Source: a virus. Taken from it: a DNA stretch of 52,785 nucleotides. The DNA is taken from positions 1-52,785 of the IMG/VR virus record IMGVR_UViG_3300017963_000327; one strand, 5' to 3'. Under the pieces are notes generated by a model. That model saw only the letters and a list, made by a program, of their open reading frames with translations, was not told the origin of the DNA and did not search any database. Below, piece after piece: positions 1 to 11,500 of this stretch (position 1 is the first letter of the stretch; the number at the start of each line of letters is the position of its first letter). The position numbers and the translations under genes are program-made.

Positions 1-434
1 AACCCCATACCCACGCCCACCGAGCGGCTGCTACCGGCAACCACAGAATAAACAGTGCCGCCGATAACGACAAAACCGCCTGCGTAATCGCCAGTCGATG
101 TAAAATACATTCCAAAAGCGTAGCCGAAGGGACTATATTCATATCTCCAGATATAGTAGTATGACGACCCACCAGAAGACGTGATCTTGTCACATCTCAC
201 CAATGCCCGCATGGTGAAGTTGAGACCCAGAGGGTCAAACTCCGAAGGGGCTGACGCGAGACTGGCACCTGATGTACCGTTGGCGGCCGACTTACCATCG
301 GCGAAGATCCCAGGCTCGTTGTCCAGCGTTCCGTAAGAGGTGAGAGCTGGTTTGGATTGTGATGTGCCCAGGTCAGCAAAAGGACTGGAACCGTCAAAGG
401 CCCACTCGTGAACCGGTGGCGTTAGTTTGGCCAT
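1..434 (-). CDS. LamG-like tail appendage protein, C-terminus cut by window edge
   Basis: The gene starts with ATG at 434, overlapping the TAA stop of the upstream gene in a TAATG junction, and runs off the left edge after about 144 codons. It begins MAKLTPPVHEWAFDGSSP and continues with a beta-rich, Gly/Ser/Tyr-rich sequence containing FTMRALVRCDK and SYYYIWRYEY. These look like strands of a concanavalin A/LamG jelly roll, as in the two genes before it. By position after the tape measure gene it is probably a distal tail or fibre component that contacts the host surface. The fold is inferred from sequence style and neighbours; no catalytic residues are visible. Confidence 0.7.
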   Translation of the reverse strand, partial: MAKLTPPVHEWAFDGSSPFADLGTSQSKPALTSYGTLDNEPGIFADGKSAANGTSGASLASAPSEFDPLGLNFTMRALVRCDKITSSGGSSYYYIWRYEYSPFGYAFGMYFTSTGDYAGGFVVIGGTVYSVVAGSSRSVGVGMG

Positions 435-1684
435 TACGCACGCACCTTCAGGTTCGCGGCCCTATAAAGGTTGAACACTTCGACGGGTTCTAACACTCTC
501 GGGTACCAGGCCCATGCCAACATGTCGGCATCGAGTGGATAAAGAGGTGTGTCGTAGGCAACGCCCTGCTGTACGGCTTTAGTATTATCGCCACCGGTAT
601 ATGATCCGGTTTCTGATTCCGTGGTCACTACAGCCGGGTGGTCATCGAAAAAGAGCCGGATTTTTCCATCGGCCTGCGAAAACGTGACCGTGATCATGTA
701 CAGCCTATCGGCCACAACCAGCTCGTTTGTAAGCGGTTTGCCGACGACAAGTAGGTAGTTGGAGCTGTCGGTACTGATTTTCATGGCCACGTCGCTTGAG
801 CTTTGCAGCTGTAACGAGGCTGTCGGGCCCGTTGTCAGATCCCCTTTCGAAATCAACGTTTGCAGAGTGCTGACGTCGTTGAACTGCACCCAGCTCACCC
901 ATGAAAAGTCCTGATCGACACTGAAGTCGGCGTGATGGGAGATGGTGATGTAGTTTGACGTGCTGCCGTCGTGTGCTCGTCCCTTGTCCGAGATCGCAAC
1001 GTTGACCAGGTCCACGGTACCTGTCACCGCACCGTCATGATTGCCGACGCTGTCCTTGACCACCGACGCCGTTTCTCCGGTCTCGTTGTAGTTGTAGACG
1101 GCAACCGGATTGCCGAGCGTGGCCGTGGTCAACAATCCGGCAGCCGGGTTTTTGAAAGCCGTCCACAGCGACCACTGCTCCCAGCACGGTATGGGTTCGT
1201 CGGCGAGAAGAAAATCGGCAACCGCACCGTCGAAGAATTCGGCCGATGATCTCGCCGCACGACCAAGAGTTACAGGCGTATCTGTTTGGTCGTAGTCCAC
1301 CACCAGGGGAGTAGAATTCACGTCCCGCGCATCTGCCAAATGACCGTTTACGAATAGGCTGACTTTGTAGTCATTGCACGTAGCCATGATCAAAAATGGA
1401 CCATGCTCCAACTCACCGGCAGCCGTGCCACCGCCGAGTAGATCGCATTCGCAGACAAGTTCCTGGTCCGTGTCCTCGACCACGACCCAATAGAGCGTGT
1501 TGTTCTCGATGTAGAGCTTGTAACCTTCGTTGGGGGAGTCGTCGTAGCGACTGACCAAGACCTGGTCGGTTGCACCAATGTCGTCGTCGTCAACAATCCA
1601 CCATCCAATGACTGTAGGTCGCTGGATGTTTGCGCCCGTCGTCCCGTAGGAGACGTAGCTGCTGGAACCGTTGAACTCGCGCAT
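434..1684 (-). CDS. LamG/concanavalin A-like tail appendage protein (probably the 3' part of a frameshifted gene)
   Basis: This frame encodes 416 residues from the first ATG. It contains one jelly-roll domain starting at once (MREFNGSSSYVSYG) and a second from about residue 195, opening with KDSVGNHDGAVTG and GRAHDGSTSNYITI, a typical LamG opening. Such domains bind sugars or surface polymers, so a receptor-binding or virion-decorating role is likely. The ATG at 1684 has no Shine-Dalgarno sequence and falls inside the first strand of the domain. The same frame stays open upstream and reads NLAFAVGNLHDHACGPSNIPGSY, which looks like real protein. The upstream gene's frame loses sense at the same place, so the two are probably one coding unit joined by a -1 shift near 1750-1760. 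The stop overlaps the next gene's start. Confidence 0.8.
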   Translation of the reverse strand: MREFNGSSSYVSYGTTGANIQRPTVIGWWIVDDDDIGATDQVLVSRYDDSPNEGYKLYIENNTLYWVVVEDTDQELVCECDLLGGGTAAGELEHGPFLIMATCNDYKVSLFVNGHLADARDVNSTPLVVDYDQTDTPVTLGRAARSSAEFFDGAVADFLLADEPIPCWEQWSLWTAFKNPAAGLLTTATLGNPVAVYNYNETGETASVVKDSVGNHDGAVTGTVDLVNVAISDKGRAHDGSTSNYITISHHADFSVDQDFSWVSWVQFNDVSTLQTLISKGDLTTGPTASLQLQSSSDVAMKISTDSSNYLLVVGKPLTNELVVADRLYMITVTFSQADGKIRLFFDDHPAVVTTESETGSYTGGDNTKAVQQGVAYDTPLYPLDADMLAWAWYPRVLEPVEVFNLYRAANLKVRA

Positions 1685-2565
1685 GTAGGAGCCCGGAATA
1701 TTTGATGGGCCGCACGCGTGGTCATGGAGGTTGCCGACGGCGAACGCGAGGTTCTGTCGGGAGCGACATTTGTAATCGCGGTCCCATCCCCATCCATCCG
1801 CGATAGTATCAGCGCACCTCGGCCCGGAACCGCCTGCCTGTGTTGGTACTCATCCAGCTCCTTTGCGCGATCGGCCAGCTCCTGGACCTCGGCGGCGTCA
1901 AGAGGCTCGTCCCAGACCTCAAGCATCTCCAGCGCGCCGTAGGTCATGGCGTCGGTTGACGACCCGTCGCTGAAAATGTAGAAACTACCGCCCGAACCTA
2001 GCAGAGTGGCTGGTCCAGTAGACGTGTTGCCGGCAGAAACCCCGTCAATAAACCAGGTATAGTACGTAGTGGACCTACGCAGAACAAAGTAGTGCCACTC
2101 AAATCGATCAGTATCAATCCAATCTGAGTCAATGACTGTAGTGGTGGTCGATCCGTTCCAGTATGCAAATCTAAGTTTGTATCGATTTGTCTCGCTGATT
2201 TTTTGTATTTTGTAGTGCCGCGCGGAAGACGTACTGGGATGCCACATCGCCATCACGTCTTCCGTAGCCGGTGCGCCATCTGTCATCGTTACGCGTAGAT
2301 AAAAGCCGTAGGAAAAACTTTCGGTCGTAAAGCCCTGTAGAGAGCCACTACAACTCAACCAGACGCTCGCTCCATTTTTCGGACGCATGCCCTGGACCAG
2401 GGCACCAGGGCAGGCTCTGAGCATGGTTCCGGAACCAGTAGCCGGAGTCCCTTCATCCTGAGCGTCGGTAATGGTTTCGCGTGCGTAGTCGAACGTGCTG
2501 TCGCCGCCGCTACGCCAAGTGCCATCATCAAGAGGCCAACGAAGTATTGGGGTTGGGATCGTCAT
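1390..2565 (-). CDS. LamG-like tail appendage protein (probable 5' part of a frameshifted gene)
   Basis: The ATG at 2565 overlaps the tape measure stop (ATGA), so the two are translationally coupled. About the first 270 residues look like a genuine jelly-roll protein (PTPILRWPLDDGTWRSGG, then EWHYFVLRRSTTYYTWFIDG and ALEMLEVWDEPLDAAEVQ, the usual end of a LamG domain). A second domain then begins (GALILSRMDGDG). After about position 1755 this frame turns into Ser/Thr/Arg-rich sequence that is just the shadow of the overlapping 434-1684 frame. Its nominal stop at 1390 is therefore probably not used. A -1 slip near 1750-1760 would give one protein of about 700 residues with three LamG domains. 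A true frameshift mutation or an assembly indel is equally possible. Confidence 0.75.
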   Translation of the reverse strand: MTIPTPILRWPLDDGTWRSGGDSTFDYARETITDAQDEGTPATGSGTMLRACPGALVQGMRPKNGASVWLSCSGSLQGFTTESFSYGFYLRVTMTDGAPATEDVMAMWHPSTSSARHYKIQKISETNRYKLRFAYWNGSTTTTVIDSDWIDTDRFEWHYFVLRRSTTYYTWFIDGVSAGNTSTGPATLLGSGGSFYIFSDGSSTDAMTYGALEMLEVWDEPLDAAEVQELADRAKELDEYQHRQAVPGRGALILSRMDGDGTAITNVAPDRTSRSPSATSMTTRAAHQIFRAPTCASSTVPAATSPTGRRAQTSSDLQSLDGGLLTTTTLVQPTRSWSVATTTPPTKVTSSTSRTTRSIGSWSRTRTRNLSANAIYSAVARLPVSWSMVHF

Positions 2566-5500
2566 TTGCGTCTTATACCTGGGATATCCCCGTTCTTACC
2601 TTTTTTGGTTATCTCGTTGTAGAAGTCACCGTCTTTGTCTCTCAGCTTCGTGACGATGTTCTCTTCCACTACCTCGGCAACGTCTTCACCATTGAAGCTA
2701 CAGTTTTCGAACTTCACTTCAATGTCAAAGTTCTCTTCGTTGGTTATGTTCTGATTGCCGACTTGCGTCACACCAGAAGAACCATAGTTGCCACCAGCCT
2801 CACCTTGCGGTGCGCCGAACAGATTGGCTCCTGAGTTCAGAGCGGCTATACCTGCCGGTCCGCCAGCTGCTGCAACGCCTTGCGCAGTCAGAACACCCTC
2901 GCCGTGCTGCAGTACGGCGATGCCTTCGTTGGCTCGCAGGTTCTGTATGCGACTCAGGTCATCGCTCTTCCCAAAGATGCCGCCATCGTGGAGGACGCCG
3001 CCGAATCCCAGAAGGCCGCTACCCTGACCACCGATGTTGGCAACGGTCGGAACATTGCCACCAGCTGCGTCTCCAGCTGCTTGGTTGACATTCTGAGCAG
3101 TCTCGACCGCGGCCTCACCGAAGCTGGACGTGGCTTCTGATACTTGTTCCAAGCCTGGGATGCTGTTCAGGAAGTCAGAGATGAGCTGGAACACGGCGGA
3201 CAGAGCCGTGACGAGTCCGGTCTGGAGAGTTGCGGCCAGCTCGTTCACGAAGCCAGTGACGGTTTCGATGACGGACCACAGGGCCTCGAGGGCTGGAATG
3301 AGGCTACCGCCCCACAGAGCGTGTTCGATCGCCTTGAGTACGATTTCCAAGTACCTCAATGGCAGAAGGAACTTTTCAACCGCATGCGTTGCAGTACTGA
3401 GAGCATCCTCGATTATGCGGGCGCCCTCATGTATTTCTTGGCTGGCAAGATCCAACCATCTTGTCCACACCAACATGGCATCATTGATCACACCAAGGAA
3501 CAGAGCCGCTTGTCCGATGATGTAGTTCACCGCTTCAAATATAACCACAAGTAAGAGTAGAGGTGCGAGCAACAATAGAATCACGCCGATCAGAGGAAGC
3601 AACCCGATAGTGATCAGAATCTCTATGACCGGTGTAAGAGCCTCTAGTACTGGCAACATCAGGAGCAAAACGTCTGCAACGATTTGCAGGACTGGGACAA
3701 GAGCTTTCGCGATAACGTCTATCACGCCTCCGAACACTCTGAAGAACGTAGACGCGAGCTTGGAAAACGACTTCACCACTAAGTTGATGATGGTAACCAG
3801 AATAGTGATGATTCTGACGAACGGCTTCAACACTGCTTCGATGAGGACTGTGAAGAACGGTATTAGCTGCACCAGTATATTTATTATTGAGGTGAATACC
3901 GATATCAACGAAACAGCAACCGTAGCAACGCCGCCGATAACGGTTATGGCAGCGCTGAGGATTTCAAAGACTACCCCTACAACTTCACTCAAGCTTCCGA
4001 AGATGGCGCTAGCCAGCACACTGACGAGTGGTGTCAGTTGTTTTATGGCGTTGACGAAAACACCCAGCACATCTTGTGCTGAACCACTGAACATGGACAA
4101 GACATCAACTAGCTCCGATATGAGGTCGAAGATGCCACCTTGCACGAGCGCGATGAACTCGGCAAACGGACCAGAGAACGCGTTCAGGAGACCACCGACC
4201 GCAGTAGCAACTTGACCCAACACTGCAACCATCGGCGTGAAAAGCGTCAGCAACTGGACGAAGGTATCGAACAGTGGCAACACGCTGTTCAACATCGGTA
4301 TGAAAGCTACTGTCACGACCTCATCGAAGACGGTTATGAGAGAGCCTGATATTGACGCCATGCTGGTCATTAGGCCAACGACTACCGGCAGCACGCTGGA
4401 AATCGATTCCAGGGCACCGAACAGGACGCCGAACAAGTTCTCGATCCCTGGCACTTCAAGGTCGCCTCCGGCGAAGCCGCCGATGAAGTTCTTGAAGCTG
4501 TCCATGATGGCCGTACCGATTTCCTGCAGTACGGCTGGATCTGCCAGGGTTGAGGCCACGATGCTGATGATCTCGAAGCCGGCAGTAGCCAGCTCCGGGG
4601 CTGCCGCCAGGATGGCCCCTACGAGGGCCGTGACGACGCCTGGAGCGGCTTCGGCGAATGCTGTGGCGAGCGGGATACCCACGTTGTTGAAGACGCTCAG
4701 AAGGGCGTCCAGGAGGCTGCTCACGATCGGCCCGATCTGGTCGATGAGGCCTGTCTGGAGGAGCGCCTGGAGGGTAGCCCCTATGGACTCGCCGATATCG
4801 TCAAAAAGTGCCGGTAACGTAGCTGCTGCTGCGACGATGAACTTGGCGAATTGCTCGACGAAGACCGGCCCCAGCGTGATGAGGGCATCTCCGATCGCTG
4901 GTACCGCCTCCTCGAATGCTCTGATGAAATCATCAACAATTCCAGGTAGTTCCTGTACCAGGAGAGCGGTCACGGTCTCGAGGTTGGAGGCGAAATTGTC
5001 GATGAAGCGCTGGATGGCAACCGGCAGCTCTTCCTGGATCGCAGTAGCCAGGGCCTCGATCTCATCCTGGCCCATCAGACCCAGCTGCACGATGACCGGG
5101 ATGATGCTCAGTGCGGCCTGAATGATGGTGTTGACCACGGTGTTGAAGGCCTCGAAGATGGCCCCGGCGATTGGCACCAGGCTCTTCAGAGCCTCACCAA
5201 CGACACCACCGATGATGGCACCAGCGGCCACACCCACGACTGCACCGGCCGGTCCGCCGGCCACTCCACCTGCAGCTCCAGCGCCGAATGCACCAGCGGC
5301 TGCGCCGCCAACGGCACCCCCACCGCCGACGAGGCCTCCGATGAGCTGGCCTGCAGCCCCACCGAGCTGTCCGAACAAGTCGAAGAAATTCAGAGCGAGC
5401 CCCTGCATGGACTGCCCGACTTCACTCGTGAACTCGAAGAACTTATTCGTCAAGTCGCCCAGGACGTCAGTGAAACGCCCGAAGAAATCTTGGATGAAAT

Positions 5501-8500
5501 CGCCGAGAACCTTGTCCATTTCTTCGGCGACGTTCTCTGTGCCTTCTGCAAGGCTGGCGTTCGTGTCAGCGTTGAGATCTTCCAGACGGTTGAAGTAGTC
5601 GAAGTAGGAGATCTCATTTCTCTTGAGCTGCTCTACCAGGTCTCCTCTGCTCTTCAGATACGAATCGACTATCTTGTCTACGGCCTCATCGTTCTTCGAG
5701 ACTATCTCACCAAGAGAAGTCAAGAAGTCGCCAACGAAGAAATCGAAGGCTGCTGGGATCGCAGATATGAAGGTCTCAGAGATGATGTCGCTGATCTTTT
5801 GGATCGCCCTAACTAACCTGGCGCCGAACGCATTCAGGAGGTCCGAGGCAAACTTGTTCGTAGTAGAATTTGCCTGGCTCACGTGACGCTTGAAAGCGTT
5901 CATAGCCGCGCTCACATCACTGAGTGCGCTCTGTCCAGTGAGGCCAAACTTCTTCTGCAGTTCGATGGCCTTCTTCTGGTTTCTCTCTGCAGTCTCTTGC
6001 GCCTTCGCTCGCTCTTCTGAAGCTTTCGCTACTATGCTCTGTCCCTTGGACGTCTCTGCATTGAGCTGCTTCACGGAATCTGAAGTGGCTTCCGTGTTCT
6101 TGTCGGCCTCTACCATAACGCTGGCAAAGTCTGCGCCGGTATCTGCTACGTCTACGAATGTATCAACCGTTTCAGGCTTGATTTCGATTTCAGCACTAGC
6201 TGGCCGCACATCGAGTATCTTGGTACCGATCTCGATGAGCTTCTCAAGGTTCCTGATTACACCGCTACGCAGTTCGAAGATGAGATCGTTTCTGAAGATG
6301 TCGATGGCTCTAATCAAGTCGACTGCAGAACCAGAAGCGGCACCTCCGAATTGGTACCTGGCAACACCGCCAGAGCGATAGCCAACAGGTCCGCCGTGCT
6401 TGAAGCCACGTACATTGGCTCTCACGTCGTCTGTCGCGTTGATGAAGTCGAAGAAGCCAAGTTCTCCGCGGTCGCGCTTCCTGTTCAACGAAGCCAGTTC
6501 TTGGATGAACTCTGGCTGCAAGAACTGATTGAAGAAGCCAGTGCCCAGCGCACCAACAACACCTCGAGGGATGACGAACTCACCGGGCTCGAGAAGCGCT
6601 GGGATGATGTCGCCAAGGCCTGACCCTGGGACTGTACCGCCAGCCTGGAAACCAGCAGCAGCGCCGGTTCCTCCAAGACCAACAAGTGCAGTTGATTCGA
6701 TCTTGCTTATTTTGTCTATGAAAGCTGCAACAGAATCTTCATCTGCTTCTATCTCGACCTTTGTAGGAGACAGATTAGCCAGATCAGAACGAAGTTTTTC
6801 GTAGCCTTCCTCGTATGAGAACGTGATTCGGATGGTATCTTGCTGCAGAATTTCTTTAGATTCTTCAGCAATCTCTATTTTAGAAAGTTCTTTGAATGTC
6901 GCAGCAACATCCTCAAGTCTTTCAATTGACAGGCCGAGTAACTCTTCCCTTCTACCTGGTCCGATGTCTTCTTTCGGAATGGCTGCTACAATTTCTTCTT
7001 TTCTCTCTTTTTCAAATCCCTTTGCAATTCCTTCCAACAAATCAGTACTGAATTTCTCATATTGCTCACTAGTGGGACCACCTGCGGCAACGATTCTATC
7101 AACAAGAGCTTCTCTTTTCGATTCGTCTGCTTTTGTATGCGCAACTAGTTCTTCCATCGCTGTATTAAACTTAATAAGCTCATCGATTGACAGCTTAGAA
7201 AGTTCTTGTCGCTTTTCATCTGCTAAATCAACTTTGGATGCTATGGAAGCTAGTAGAGTATCTCTCTTTTTGTCCTCTTCAAATTGTTCTTTGGTGCGCG
7301 GATCTTGAGTCTCAATATAAGAACTTTCCTTCGCGAAGAATTCCAGCTGTTCAAATGCTTTAGCGACCTCGCTATTTTTTGTTATCAAGTCATCAAGACG
7401 TGCTTTGTCTTCTTGACTAAGTTTGAAATCTGGAGGTATTTCATTGCCACTCCAGACACGTAGTAATTCAGCCATTGCTTGCTCAATAAGACCAAGCTTT
7501 TCTACGTTAAGATAGGTACCATTTTTCAAATCATCAAGAAGCGACGGTACCAACGACTCTCTCAATATGGCTTCACTAGTACCTGAAATTGCCAATCCAC
7601 CAGTCTGGTAGCCAACAGGACCACCGTGCTTGTACCCAAGAATACCCTTGATGGCTTGTGCACGATGAATGGCGTCAGGGTTCCTGAAGTTCTCAAAGAA
7701 CGAGACGCCGAATGCTTCAACGGCAGAGCGCGGTATGACGAACTCGCCTGGCTCGAGAAGCGCTGGAATGATGTCGCCCTCGCCAACGCCAGGAACCATA
7801 CCACCTGTCTGGTACTTCTTGATGACGGCAGGAACGATGCCGAGACCCTCAACCACTACTCTGATCTCAGTACCGTCAAGACCGTCCAGCTTGTTGGCGA
7901 TGTCACGCAGCTCAGATGCTACGTCGCGCATTGGGTCTATGACCTCAAGCAGCGATTCGGACATACGCTCAATCTGGTCGTTGGTAGCAAGCGTGACCTT
8001 TTCAAGGTCAGCCATCTTCTCAACGGGTATGGCGGCTGCAGCTGTTTTCAAAGCAGTAGCGTAGTCGGTTTCTAGACCAACTATCCGCGACAACTTGTTC
8101 ACGCTGTCTGTCAACTGATTGGCAAATTCGTCAGTGAACTGACCCTCAGCTAGAGCCCTACTGAACTCGTTGGTCTGTCGATTCAGTGAATTGATGATCT
8201 CCTGTACTTTGCTGAGCCGTTCGACACTTCTTGTGATCTCGTCTTTCGATGCACCGAAGTTCTCTTTGATGCCTTCTGCGATGACCTTGAGAGCTGCCAG
8301 TCGCCCGGACACAACGCCCGGGTCAAGCGTCTGCTCGATCGGGTCAAGCTGCTCGACATTGTCTGCCATCTGCTTGTACAGCGTGTTGGCAAGTCCAAGA
8401 TTTCCGGTGTCGATTGCTGTAGAGATCAACTCCAGAGCATTGTCGAATCTAGCCGTCTTGATGTCGTTCTGAAGTTCGATCAAAGCCTTCTGCTGGTCGT

Positions 8501-11500
8501 TGTACTCCTTCAGCAAGCGAAGCGCATCGCCGAACGCACCACCTATGTTGTCGACATCTACTTCGCCTCTGCGGAGTTGAGCGAACAACTCTTTGGCGAC
8601 ACCTTGCGGACCAATGCGAGAGATCTCTGTCCAGGTCAGCTTCAGCTCATCGGAGAAGTAGAGCAGCGAACTGAACGGTCCAGTGTCGAACTGTTGTGTG
8701 ACGAAACCAGACAGTATGTCGTTCACCTCGCTAGCGTTTGTAGCGATGGCCTGGTACTGACGCTCGTAGATATCGAGTAGCTGCTGGTTGAGCTTGACTT
8801 CTTTTGTCAAGTTGTCTTTGAGATTCTTCTTCTCAACTTCGAAGATTGCAACTGCTAAACCATACTGGTCCTTTGCAGCAGCGGTCAGACGCAATTGCTG
8901 TTCGGTTGACAGCGCTTCTGAGTCCCTGCGCTGCGAATCTATCTCACGCTGAAGCGCCAGGAATCTCGTCAGGCCGGCGATGAACTTGAGTTGGACTCCA
9001 AGACGTCTGTTCTCTATTCCTTGTGTCGTCTTCTCAATGCCAAGGATCTTCAGCGCCTTGTCAGTGATGCCGGAGAAAGCAGCGGCTTCTGTAGCTATGG
9101 TGCGCAGGATACCGAACCTGACATTCGACTCCTGGATGCTGAGTTCAAGCAGTTCTCTACGGTCATCGAGAAGTTCTGCTTCTGCGGCTGCTGCTTTGGC
9201 ACGAACAGTGAAACTTTGTGAATCAAGCCTGACGCCTTTTTCTTTGTCTTTTGCAATTCTCTGTTCGCGACTGCCGATTTCTTCGATGAGCCTTCTCTGC
9301 TTTTGCAGGTTTGCCGTGAGTTTGCTGTTGCCAGACTGAAGCAATTCAGTCTTGTCTATTGCGTCTCTGATGGCATTCGAACGACTGCGTGATGCCGCGA
9401 TCAACTTCTCAGTAGCTTTGAGTATCGCTTCGTTGTTCTGAGCTTCCCTCAGAGAGAGGATTTCGATGTCTTCCAGGACAACGTGTAGTTCTGCAGCTCT
9501 ACGCTTTCTTTCTTCAAAAGCGTTCACTGTGTCAACGGCGACACCAAGCTGAGCCCTTGCAGTGTTGAGACTCTTGTCACCAAGCTGACTCGAACGACGA
9601 TTTATTCCCAGCGTCTGAATGGTTGCCTTGATGAGTTCTTGCTCTGCATTCAGATGGTCAATGCGTTGTTTGGCACCAGCCTTCAGTACGTTGTTTACCT
9701 GTTCCTGCTGGGTAACTGCTACCGCACGAGCCTTTTCGCTTGTGTCGCTAGAAGCGCTGATGTTCTTGAGGCTTTCCTTTTGGATATCAAGTTCATCTTT
9801 GATCAAATTCTTGCGTTGACTGGTGAGACTGATCTCTCTCTTGACGTTGCCCAAGCGACTGAGGCTAGCAACAGACGCAATTCTCTCGGACTTGTTCAGG
9901 GCACCAAGGAATTTCGTGATGTCAAACAAAGCCTGCACACTTGCCAACTGTGTGAACAGCAATGTGTGGTTGAGTTCGTTGATATTACCGAACAGTTGCT
10001 CTACGCGTCCAAGCGCTGCCGCGTTTTCTCTCGTGATCTCATTGAGCCTTACCTGGTCAGTGATACCATTCGCACGTAGCTTCAGCTGTTGTCTGAGACG
10101 CTCAATGATCGTACTTTGCAGCGTCGCGAGACCTGCAACGGCCTGGGCTCTTTGTTCTTCAGTGGCAGCAGTCTTTTCGACCAAACCAAGATCGTATTGC
10201 CTAATGAACGACACCCTGCGCGACAGTTCTATGGCTTCCTTCTGGTTGATGAATGATGAGCGCAAAATGTTGCGGTTCTTGTTGACGGCGGTCTGGATGT
10301 TGCTGACCAATGTGTTGGCGAAGATTGTGCCGGCTCTCTCGACTTCTTGCGGATTAACGATGAGGCTTGGCAAATCTTCTGCGAAAGTAGCTGTAGCTCC
10401 TGTGACTTTGTCGAGTGTGTCTTCAAAGTCGCCTTCGAGTCTGGCTATAGAATCACGAAGTGCTTGTAACTCAGTGTCATCGATGATGACGTCGAATTTG
10501 AATAGACTGAAAATCTGCAGACTCTTAGCGGCGTCTGCCAACGATTGCATCGTGACTGTAATACCTGAAATCTCTTGCCCGAACCGTAGAGCCTTTACCT
10601 TCTCCATGGCATTTACGGTTGTACTGAATGCATCTGCAGTTGTAAGAGCCTCTTCTTTGACAAGACCCAATGATGTGAATAACGATCTGGCTTGATTTGA
10701 AGCTTCAGAGAATTTGATTGCAAGTCGTGGCGACTCTTTTATGAGCAGCTTCCACTGTTTAAATACTTCAGAAGATTCTTCTTTTGCATCTTTTAGAGCT
10801 GCTCTGGCTTCATAACTTGCGGATCTAAGCGCCCTCAATTGCTGTACGTCTGTAGTAGCGCTGATCGATTTGTTGAATCTAGCAACCTCAGGACCAAATT
10901 TACGTATGTCCTTGTTTGCTTGCTGAATTGTAGACAAGACATCGTCAAGAGATTTCTTGAACTCGCTTTCTCTCTCTTGTTCGTCTTGTTTCTGAAGTTG
11001 TTCTAAGATACGAAGCTGCACACCAACTTTGTCATTAAAGACAGCCAGATCACCACCGGCTGCTATTGCTGCCTCAGCTAGATCTCCATACTTGCCAGCA
11101 ACGTTTCCGATTGCGATAGCAGCTTCGTCAGTACTCAACGCACCGTTGTCAACTTGTTGTTGAAGAAGTTCAAGTTCTCTGCGTGTGTTTTTGATTGAGT
11201 CGATCTGTTTCTGCCGCTCGTTTATCTCAGTAGTCATCTCCTTGATGGCTTCGCGACTCGCTTCAACACTTTCAGCAACTGTTTTGCTGAAGATTAAGTA
11301 CGCTGCAGTAGCTGCAGCAATAGCAGCAATAATAAGCCCTATGACCAGAAGATAAGGGTTCGTCAACCACAGAGCGTGCATCTGCAACTGCACTGCTACC
11401 AAAGCCAAACGCAAGCCGCCGAGTGCACCAGTCAACGTCAACGTGGTGCCGGTCATAGCAGTAATGCCGAGCGCTGCACCAGCAGTAGTGCCGGCGAGTA

